A DNA stretch of 18,900 nucleotides from NCBI GenBank assembly GCA_900767955.1, contig CAAGBC010000035.1:1-18900 (forward strand), read 5' to 3'. The notes beneath the pieces are model-generated. The model saw only the letters and a list, made by a program, of their open reading frames with translations, was not told the DNA's origin and made no database searches. Shown in pieces: positions 6,233-11,719 of the stretch (positions within the stretch are counted from its first letter, which is position 1; each line of letters opens with the position of its first letter). The position numbers were made by a program, and so were the translations under genes. Source of the stretch: Spirochaetia bacterium (lineage in GTDB: Bacteria; Spirochaetota; Spirochaetia; Treponematales; Treponemataceae).

Positions 6233-8287
6233 ATGAGAGCTGTTGTTGCTGTTGATGAAAATAAATGTGTAAACTGTCAAAGATGTATTGCTGTTTGTCC
6301 AGCAAAAATGTGTAACGACGGTTCTGGAGATTATGTAAGAATAAACAACGACTTGTGTATTGGTTGTGGAGAATGTATCGAAGCTTGTTCCCACGGAGCA
6401 AGAATTGGTATTGATGATACAAAAGAATTTTTTGAAGATTTAAAAAGTAATAAAAAAATCATTGCTATTGTAGCACCAGCAGTTGCAACATCATTTGCAG
6501 GTCGCTATCTTGAACTAAACGGTTGGCTAAAATCAATAGGCGTAAAAGCTTGTTTTGATGTTTCATACGGTGCGGAACTTACAACAAAATCTTATGTTGA
6601 ACACTTAAAAAATAACAATCCAAAATTAATGATTGCACAACCATGTCCTGTTCTTGTGTCTTTTATTCAAATCTATAGACCAGAATTAATTCCTTATTTG
6701 GCACCTGCAGGAAGCCCAATGCATCACACAATGAAATGGATAAAAACATTCCTTCCTGAATACGCAGATGCAAAAATTGCTGTAATTTCACCTTGTTATG
6801 CAAAAAAACGCGAATACGACGAAATTGGATTGGGTGATTACAATGTTACAATTAAATCTCTTGAAAAACACTTTATAGAAAACAACATTGCTCTTGCTTC
6901 CTTTGAAAAAGTGGAATACGACAATCCTCCTGCAGAACGAGCTGTTTCTTACAGTACACCAGGTGGACTTATGCGCACTGCACAACGATTCGTTCCTGCA
7001 ATTGGTGATGTTACTCGTAAAATTGAAGGACATCCACAAGTTTTTGATTATTTAGCACATCTTTCTAATTCAATCAAAAAGGGCGATTCTCCTGTATTCC
7101 AACTTGTTGACTGTTTAAATTGTGACAGAGGCTGTAACGGAGGTCCTGCAACATCAAATAGACACAAACATCTTGATGAAGTAGAAGGATATATTGAACG
7201 CAGAGTTGAACGCCAAAGACTTCTTGCAGGTAAAAAGAATAAACCTGTAAAAGACAAAGATATGAATAAATCTTTGGAAAAACACTGGAGCGCAGAACTT
7301 TACAAACGAAGTTATGAAAATCACTCTTCATCATTCTTATCAAGATTTAACAAACCAACACAAGAAGAAATTCAAGAAATATTTTCTTTAATGAAAAAAG
7401 ATGATAAAAAAGATTTGCTAAACTGTGGCGCTTGTGGATACAAAAACTGTGAACAAATGGCAGTTGCAATTTACAACGGTCTAAACAAACCAGAAAACTG
7501 TCATCACTATACTTCTACACTTCTTACAGAAGTTCACGAAACTCACAAAACCGAAATTCAAAATACAATAAAATCAACAGTTAATTCTGTTACAGAAAAA
7601 GTTGAAACAACAGCAACTAAAATACAAGATTTGAACCAGATTATTAATTCTATGGCATCTTGTATTACAGAATCTTCTGCTGCAATTGAACAAATGGTTG
7701 CAAATATTGCTTCAATCAATTCTATTTTAGATAAAAATACTTATGTTGTGCAAAATCTTTCTGATGCTTCATTAAACGGAAAAGAAGGGTTGAACCTTGT
7801 TGTAAAAATGATTCAAGAAATCAAAGACGAATCTAACGGTCTTGAAGAAACAAACCTTATCATCCATGGAATTTCAAGTCAAACACGATTATTGGCTATG
7901 AATGCCGCAATTGAAGCAGCTCATGCAGGCGAAGCAGGAAAAGGATTCTCTGTAGTTGCAGAAGAAATCAGAAAACTTGCAGAAAATTCTGGAACACAAG
8001 CTAAAAAGATTTCAAAAGTTCTAAAAGACATAAAAGGATTAATAGATTCTACATCTGAAACATCAAGTGATGCACAGCAGAAATTTGAACAAGTTGTTGA
8101 ACTTTCTGAACAAGTTAAAAATCAGGAAGAAACAGTTCAGCATGCAGTTTCTGAACAAGCAAGTGGTGGAAATGAATTACTACAAGCAATTCAGCAAATG
8201 AACATGTTAATGCAAAGTGTAAAAGAAAATTCTGAAGAACTAAAAGGTCTTTCAGCAAAAGTTCTAGAAGAAATCAACGAACTATAA
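6233..8287 (+). CDS. Soluble [FeFe]-hydrogenase-like / chemotaxis signalling fusion (putative redox or H2 chemoreceptor)
   Basis: A 684-residue fusion without membrane segments. Residues 12-51 hold two ferredoxin [4Fe-4S] motifs (Cys12, 15, 18, 22 and 41, 44, 47, 51). An [FeFe]-hydrogenase H-cluster domain follows, with motif 1 as QPCP (Cys137), motif 2 as SPCYAKKRE (Cys187, Lys190, Glu193) and motif 3 as NCDRGCNGGP (Cys296, Cys300). A further Fe-S (Fes/PF04060-type) module has Cys397, 400, 405 and 422. From about 440 the chain is coiled-coil and carries the chemoreceptor hairpin tip QTRLLAMNAAIEAAHAGEAGKGF (549-571, shown here only as the family landmark). The four H-cluster cysteines are kept, but the usual TSCCP is QPCP, so the proton-transfer cysteine is replaced by Pro. 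This fits the sensory hydrogenase group rather than a turnover enzyme. I infer that it senses H2 or redox state and signals through CheW/CheA. Ribosome site AGAGGAA; single-gene unit with its own terminator. Confidence 0.88.
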   Translation: MRAVVAVDENKCVNCQRCIAVCPAKMCNDGSGDYVRINNDLCIGCGECIEACSHGARIGIDDTKEFFEDLKSNKKIIAIVAPAVATSFAGRYLELNGWLKSIGVKACFDVSYGAELTTKSYVEHLKNNNPKLMIAQPCPVLVSFIQIYRPELIPYLAPAGSPMHHTMKWIKTFLPEYADAKIAVISPCYAKKREYDEIGLGDYNVTIKSLEKHFIENNIALASFEKVEYDNPPAERAVSYSTPGGLMRTAQRFVPAIGDVTRKIEGHPQVFDYLAHLSNSIKKGDSPVFQLVDCLNCDRGCNGGPATSNRHKHLDEVEGYIERRVERQRLLAGKKNKPVKDKDMNKSLEKHWSAELYKRSYENHSSSFLSRFNKPTQEEIQEIFSLMKKDDKKDLLNCGACGYKNCEQMAVAIYNGLNKPENCHHYTSTLLTEVHETHKTEIQNTIKSTVNSVTEKVETTATKIQDLNQIINSMASCITESSAAIEQMVANIASINSILDKNTYVVQNLSDASLNGKEGLNLVVKMIQEIKDESNGLEETNLIIHGISSQTRLLAMNAAIEAAHAGEAGKGFSVVAEEIRKLAENSGTQAKKISKVLKDIKGLIDSTSETSSDAQQKFEQVVELSEQVKNQEETVQHAVSEQASGGNELLQAIQQMNMLMQSVKENSEELKGLSAKVLEEINEL

Positions 8288-8293
8288 ACAAGC

Positions 8294-8322
8294 AAGCCAC
8301 TTCAGCAATGAAGTGGCTTTTT
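8294..8322 (+). terminator. Intrinsic terminator after the hydrogenase-chemoreceptor gene
   Basis: A perfect 11-bp stem AAGCCACTTCA (8294-8304) / TGAAGTGGCTT (8309-8319) with loop GCAA is followed by TTTTT. It also lies 8 bp after the convergent Cys-rich gene's stop and may halt that transcript too, though its T-tract on that strand is poor. Confidence 0.92.
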
Positions 8323-8331
8323 AATTTGTAT

Positions 8332-8481
8332 TTAATTGTTTATTTCACACCCTTTCTTTTCACACTTTCTAGCGTAGGGGCAGCCGATACAATGGTTGCC
8401 TTTCTTTTTTTGTTTATAGAGATAAAAACAAATGCTTCCTATAATAAGGATTAAAATTACTATTAAAATAATATTCATCAT
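8332..8481 (-). CDS. FeoB-associated Cys-rich membrane protein (49 residues)
   Basis: This small gene encodes one N-terminal membrane helix (about residues 3-22, nearly all Ile, Leu and Val), a basic stretch KQKKK, and a Cys-rich tail CIGCPYARKCEKKGC (pattern C-x2-C-x5-C-x4-C). The order and the CIGCPYA..C motif match the FeoB-associated Cys-rich family (PF12669), which is normally found directly after feoB. The tail may bind Fe(II) or form an Fe-S site beside the transporter; its role is not established. Two ATGs (8481 and 8478) are possible. The only ribosome-site candidate, GGAG at 8494-8497, belongs to the neighbouring repeat and is 12-13 bases away, so translation may be weak. The gene is separated from feoB by about 650 bp that holds the GxxExxY gene and repeats. 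Confidence 0.85.
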   Translation of the reverse strand: MMNIILIVILILIIGSICFYLYKQKKKGNHCIGCPYARKCEKKGCEINN

Positions 8482-8490
8482 AGATAAATT

Positions 8491-8626
8491 TTTACTCCAC
8501 ACGGATTTGTTCAGGTCTAACGACCTTCACTTCAAAAATGTGAGTAGCGTTAGCTACGAACAAATACGCGTGGCATTTTTTTTACTCCACACAGATTTGC
8601 TCAGGTCTAACAACCTTCGCTTTAAA
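8491..8626 (+). repeat. Palindromic repeat block X1-Y1-X2
   Basis: X1 (8491-8536) and X2 (8581-8626) are direct copies matching at 41 of 46 bases, with all five differences being transitions. Y1 (8540-8577) lies between them in inverted orientation. X1 and Y1 together can fold into a cloverleaf: outer stem 8497-8512 with 8558-8573 (14 of 16 paired), side hairpins AGGTC-TAAC-GACCT (8513-8526) and GTAGC-GTTA-GCTAC (8544-8557), and a central TCAC/GTGA stem. On the minus strand X2 encodes the last 14 residues and stop of the GxxExxY gene. X1 still encodes a matching peptide FEVKVVRPEQIRVE plus stop, as if left from another copy. Confidence 0.85.
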
Positions 8627-8992
8627 GTTTGAAATTCGTTGCCATTTTAAAGATGATTCACCAAAATTTACTAATAGACCTACATTCTTATTAATGGCAC
8701 TTAAATAATTTATTACTTGTGCTTTATGAGAATTTACAAGTCTTGCTACTGCTTTTAATTCCACAATGATTGAATCATAACAAATAAAATCTGCATAATA
8801 TTCTTTATCTAATTTATGTCCTTTATATGTTATTTCTAATTTTACTTCTTTTTTATATGGAATTCCCTGTAAATTAAATTCTATAGCTAACGCTTCTTGG
8901 TAAACGGGCTCAAGAAAACTATTTCCTAGTTCATTGTGAACATTTATGCAAGCCTTTAGGATTTTTTCAGTTTCATCTTTATACAACATCAT
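8582..8992 (-). CDS. GxxExxY-family protein (PD-(D/E)XK nuclease-like) with repeat-derived tail
   Basis: A 136-residue soluble protein of the GxxExxY family (PF13366-type, PD-(D/E)XK nuclease superfamily). Seen here are VHNELGNSFLEPVYQEAL (residues 18-35) and a putative catalytic core Asp68...Glu78-x-Lys80 in ADFICYDSIIVELKAV, then YL.A...VGLLVNFG near the end. The first Gly of the name motif is Ser25 here. Members usually end soon after LVNFG...RI; here a 14-residue tail (123-136, FKAKVVRPEQICVE) is added by repeat X2, which also supplies the stop. The gene interrupts feoB and the FeoB-associated gene, and repeats lie on both sides, which suggests it arrived as a cassette. Its biological role is unknown in the family. 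A weak ribosome site AAGAGAG precedes two adjacent ATGs (8992 and 8989). No terminator of its own is seen apart from the repeat hairpins. Confidence 0.85.
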   Translation of the reverse strand: MMLYKDETEKILKACINVHNELGNSFLEPVYQEALAIEFNLQGIPYKKEVKLEITYKGHKLDKEYYADFICYDSIIVELKAVARLVNSHKAQVINYLSAINKNVGLLVNFGESSLKWQRISNFKAKVVRPEQICVE

Positions 8993-9064
8993 ATACTTAC
9001 TCTCTTCTTAATTTATAAAAATAAGATAAAGTAAATTTAATAATTAATTTGCATAAAAACAAAT

Positions 9065-9089
9065 AAAAAAAGTGAGTAGCGTTAGCTAC
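9065..9089 (-). terminator. Possible terminator for feoAB within repeat Y2
   Basis: On the minus strand the hairpin GTAGC-TAAC-GCTAC (9089-9076) is followed by TCAC and seven T's (9071-9065). The stem is short and the four-base gap weakens it, so read-through into the GxxExxY gene is possible. Confidence 0.35.
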
Positions 9090-9141
9090 GAACAAATCCG
9101 CGTGGCATTATTTCTCCACACGGATTTAAGTTTAACAACTT
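9072..9141 (+). repeat. Palindromic repeat block Y2-X3 overlapping the feoB stop
   Basis: Y2 (9072-9109) matches Y1 at 37 of 38 bases. X3 (9114-9141) keeps CTCCACACGGATTT, lacks the next GTTC, and continues with its own hairpin AAGTT-TAAC-AACTT (9128-9141). The stop codon and last codons of feoB lie inside that hairpin. Y2 and X3 pair as a long hairpin: AAATCCGCGTGG (9096-9107) with CCACACGGATTT (9116-9127), complete except for one position that is a G.U wobble on the minus-strand transcript. Confidence 0.82.
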
Positions 9142-11114
9142 TTTACTTTTTTGTTTGCCTTAACTATCAAAGCAACTATAATTGCTGCCATTACTGCAAC
9201 TGCAATTCCGCCTGAAATTGCTGGAACTATGGCCAAAGATTTAGGTGATGCAATCAAAGTTCCTACTGTGTAAACTAAATAGGAAACTGTATATCCAACA
9301 GCAAATTGTAAGCCAATTCCGCCCCAAAGCCATTTTTTACTTTTCATTTCTGCATTCATAGCACCAATTGCGGCAAAACAAGGTGGAGTGTACAAGTTGA
9401 ACATCAAATACGCTAAAGCAGCAATTTTTGTAATTGCAAAAACCATAGCAACTTCTGTTCCTGCTCCTTCCATAAGTGCAAGTTCTTCTGTGTCAATTAA
9501 GTTTTCTAAGCCAACAAAACAAACTGCCAAAGTTCCAACTACATTTTCTTTTGCAATAAAGCCTGTAACAGCGGCAGCAGCCATTTGCCAACTTAAAACA
9601 CCAATAATAGGAACAAGTAAGTATGCAAAAGGACGAGCAATGCTTGCCAAAATTGAAGTGTCTGCAACTTCTGCCACTGCAAAACTCCATGTGAATGTTT
9701 GCATAATCTGAACAGCTGTATTACACAAAAGAATAATTGTTGCAGCTTTTACAATGTAAGCCCAACCACGACTACACATTGACTTAAAAGCACCAGAAAA
9801 AGATGGTCGCTTATAATCTGGCAATTCGATAATAAAGAAGGATTTTTTTCCTTTACAACCACAAATGGCATTAATCAATAAAGCACCTAAGAAAATCAAA
9901 AGAATTCCAGAAAGATACATTACTGTACTAACCCAACCAGCTCCATCAAAAAAAGCTCCCGCAAAAAGCGCAATCACAGGAATTTTAGCGCCACATGGCA
10001 TAAAAGGAGCAAGCATTACAGCTGCACGGCGTTCTTTTTCATTTTTGATTGTTCGGCTTGCCATAATTCCAGGAACTGCACATCCAATTGTAATTACAAA
10101 TGGAATAACTGATTTTCCAGAAAGCCCTACTCTTTTGAAAATTGGATCTAAAACAACTGCAACACGGCTCATATACCCACAATCTTCCAGTAATGCGATT
10201 AAAAAATACATTACCATTACAAGAGGAAGAAATCCTACAACTGCAACAACACCGCCAATCACTCCATCAACTAGCAAGGCAGACAAAAGTGGATTTGCGT
10301 CTTCAAAGAATCCTCCAACCCAACCTTGGAAAATTTCTAACCAACCAACAAGCAAATCTGCAACAGGAGTTCCAACCCAAACTTGTGAAATTTGGAAAAC
10401 AAGGAACATTACAACAGCAAAAATTGGAATTCCAAGCCATTTATTTGTTAAAACAGAATCAATTTTGTCTCCAATATTTTTGTCTTTTGTAAGGATTTTG
10501 CGACTTTCTACATCAGCAACAATTTTATTTACAAATTCGAATCTTTTTCTGTCGGCAGCTTCTACAACGGCTTTATCTGCTAAGTCAATTTCACCTTGAG
10601 AATATGGAGCAGTTTGATTTTTTCCAACCAAAGAAATTGCAGCTTCAACAACATCTTTTAATCCGTTTCCAGATTTAGAAATTGTTTTGATAACAGGACA
10701 TCCAAGTTTTTTAGAAAGAGATTCAACATCAATTTTTGTTTCTTTCTTTTCGTTAATATCACTTTTGTTTAACGCAACAACAACTGGAATTCCAAGTTCC
10801 AAAAGTTGTGTTGTAAAGAAAAGGCTACGACTTAAATTTGTAGCGTCTACAATATTGATTATAACATCTGGATTTTCTTGCTTTACATAAGAACTTGTAA
10901 CTGTTTCTTCATTTGTAAAAGGTGACATCGAATAAGCACCAGGAAGGTCAACAGCAATTATATTTTCTTGTGTTGAATAAGTTTTTTTTATAGCGTGTTC
11001 TTTTTTGTCAACTGTAACACCGGCCCAGTTCCCAACTTTTTCATTGCGACCAGTTAGCACATTAAACATTGTGGTTTTACCAGAATTTGGATTACCTGTC
11101 AAAGCAATTCTCAT
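9132..11114 (-). CDS. feoB: Ferrous iron transport protein B
   Basis: A 660-residue inner-membrane Fe(II) transporter with an N-terminal G domain. GTPase motifs are GNPNSGKT (7-14), DLPG (56-59) and NKSD (116-119). The membrane part carries the two conserved gate regions, GCAVPGIMASRTI and MPCGAKIPVIALFAGAF, and later FIAKENVVGTL. The start at 11114 (MRIALTGNP) is preferred to the ATG at 11126, because GAGGAAG lies directly before it, whereas the upstream ATG has no ribosome site. The length is at the short end for FeoB. It follows feoA by 116 bp, in a gap with two palindromes. Its stop codon lies within repeat X3, so the last two or three codons may have been reshaped by the repeat. Expected to work with FeoA and the small Cys-rich protein at 8332-8481. 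Confidence 0.95.
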   Translation of the reverse strand: MRIALTGNPNSGKTTMFNVLTGRNEKVGNWAGVTVDKKEHAIKKTYSTQENIIAVDLPGAYSMSPFTNEETVTSSYVKQENPDVIINIVDATNLSRSLFFTTQLLELGIPVVVALNKSDINEKKETKIDVESLSKKLGCPVIKTISKSGNGLKDVVEAAISLVGKNQTAPYSQGEIDLADKAVVEAADRKRFEFVNKIVADVESRKILTKDKNIGDKIDSVLTNKWLGIPIFAVVMFLVFQISQVWVGTPVADLLVGWLEIFQGWVGGFFEDANPLLSALLVDGVIGGVVAVVGFLPLVMVMYFLIALLEDCGYMSRVAVVLDPIFKRVGLSGKSVIPFVITIGCAVPGIMASRTIKNEKERRAAVMLAPFMPCGAKIPVIALFAGAFFDGAGWVSTVMYLSGILLIFLGALLINAICGCKGKKSFFIIELPDYKRPSFSGAFKSMCSRGWAYIVKAATIILLCNTAVQIMQTFTWSFAVAEVADTSILASIARPFAYLLVPIIGVLSWQMAAAAVTGFIAKENVVGTLAVCFVGLENLIDTEELALMEGAGTEVAMVFAITKIAALAYLMFNLYTPPCFAAIGAMNAEMKSKKWLWGGIGLQFAVGYTVSYLVYTVGTLIASPKSLAIVPAISGGIAVAVMAAIIVALIVKANKKVKSC

Positions 11115-11131
11115 TATCTTCCTCATTTAAC

Positions 11132-11145
11132 ATCGCAAATGCGAT
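11132..11145 (-). promoter_or_regulatory. Palindrome ATCGCA-AA-TGCGAT before feoB
   Basis: Perfect 6-bp arms lie just ahead of the feoB ribosome site. The centre GCAAATGC is shared with the GTTAG palindrome at 11186-11201, so one may derive from the other. In RNA it would be a small hairpin 9 bases before the GAGGAAG site. Confidence 0.4.
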
Positions 11146-11185
11146 AATATATAAAATCCTTATGGATAATATTACAATTTACATT

Positions 11186-11201
11186 GTTAGCAAATGCTAA
11201 C
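11186..11201 (-). promoter_or_regulatory. GTTAG-N6-CTAAC palindrome between feoA and feoB
   Basis: A perfect 7-bp-arm palindrome GTTAGCA-AA-TGCTAAC. On the minus strand it starts three bases after a possible -10 TACTAT (11210-11205), so it would cover a transcription start for feoB. It shares both half-sites with the two palindromes before feoA. Confidence 0.55.
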
Positions 11202-11230
11202 TTTATAGTAAAAAAAAATAACTTTTAAAA

Positions 11231-11443
11231 CTATACTTCAATAGCTTCTGCTAATTGATTATCAATACTATAGCGACTATCTTTTACGGAAACAACGCAA
11301 TTAGATTTTTTACGAGATACAACAGTAATTGGTTCCCCAGAGTAACATCCTAAAGAAAATAAGAAAGAATTTAATTCTTCATCATCCGTTTGAATCTGCT
11401 GAATTATATATTCTTGACCTTCTACTGCATTTCTTAATGTCAT
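11231..11443 (-). CDS. feoA: Ferrous iron transport protein A
   Basis: A 70-residue cytoplasmic SH3-fold protein that supports FeoB-mediated Fe(II) uptake. The sequence TLRNAVEGQEYIIQQI, then the LFSLGCYSGEPITVVSRKK stretch and a final YSIDNQLAEAIEV, is the usual FeoA pattern. The ATG at 11443 is chosen over an upstream in-frame TTG at 11485, because a near-ideal GGGAGGAA ribosome site precedes it by six bases and would otherwise fall inside the coding region. It is the first gene of the feo unit and has a well-formed promoter (11536-11564) and two GTTAG-type palindromes in its leader, which suggests repression when metal is plentiful. Confidence 0.93.
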   Translation of the reverse strand: MTLRNAVEGQEYIIQQIQTDDEELNSFLFSLGCYSGEPITVVSRKKSNCVVSVKDSRYSIDNQLAEAIEV

Positions 11444-11478
11444 TTTTTCCTCCCTTAAAAGATTATGTTTCGCACAAA

Positions 11479-11493
11479 TTAGCAACGCCTAAC
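11479..11493 (-). promoter_or_regulatory. Second GTTAG-N6-CTAA half-palindrome in feoA leader
   Basis: On the minus strand this reads GTTAG-GCGTTG-CTAA, matching the other two sites except for the last base. It lies about 35 bases before the feoA start. Confidence 0.45.
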
Positions 11494-11512
11494 TCAATTA
11501 GTAAAATAAAAA

Positions 11513-11528
11513 GTTAGACACCTCTAAC
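11513..11528 (-). promoter_or_regulatory. GTTAG-N6-CTAAC palindrome at the feoA transcription start
   Basis: The palindrome begins at the first bases of the predicted transcript (start near 11529). This is a classic place for a repressor operator. The GTTAG/CTAAC half-sites recall those of DtxR/IdeR-type iron regulators, but the 6-bp spacing differs from the DtxR consensus, so the regulator is not identified. Confidence 0.6.
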
Positions 11529-11535
11529 TATTCCC

Positions 11536-11564
11536 ATTATATAAATAAAATTACTTTTTGCCAA
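11536..11564 (-). promoter_or_regulatory. Sigma-70 promoter of feoA
   Basis: On the minus strand, TTGGCA (11564-11559) and a perfect TATAAT (11541-11536) are separated by exactly 17 bp. This is the best-formed promoter in the window. Confidence 0.7.
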
Positions 11565-11644
11565 TAGTTTTTAGATTTATTTCGACAAAAAACAAACTTT
11601 TGTATACCCACATTAACCCAATGCCATGGTGACATTTTCCTTCT

Positions 11645-11704
11645 GTCATGCTGAACACTACGCTTCTTTGCACGCACTTGCTACAAAGAATGATTCAGCA
11701 CGAC
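11645..11704 (+). repeat. 60-bp cruciform repeat downstream of the metal ATPase gene
   Basis: Outer arms GTC-A-TGCTGAA (11645-11655) pair with TTCAGCA-C-GAC (11694-11704), and inner arms TTCTTTG (11664-11670) pair with CAAAGAA (11684-11690). It begins 15 bp after the ATPase stop and has no T-tract, so it is more likely an interspersed repeat than a terminator. TGATTCAGCAC is shared with 1733-1743. The rest of 11565-11719 shows no gene. Confidence 0.6.
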
Positions 11705-11719
11705 ATTCAGGCTACAAAC

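Noticed and set aside
8432..8632. 66-codon plus-strand frame across the repeat block
   Set aside because: It runs antisense to the Cys-rich gene and through the repeats; no ribosome site. Its similarity to the GxxExxY tail comes from the inverted repeat.
8491..9141. tRNA gene, suggested by the cloverleaf fold of X1-Y1
   Set aside because: No TTCGA-type T-loop, no CCA-proximal discriminator pattern and no plausible anticodon arm; the 16-bp outer stem is far too long.
9865..10599. Long open frame on the plus strand opposite feoB
   Set aside because: Feature-poor, low-complexity translation rich in Thr, Ser and Pro; it mirrors the hydrophobic coding of feoB and has no ribosome site or family pattern.
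11444..11485. Longer FeoA from an upstream TTG
   Set aside because: A strong ribosome site lies immediately before the internal ATG and the extra 14 residues are not FeoA-like.
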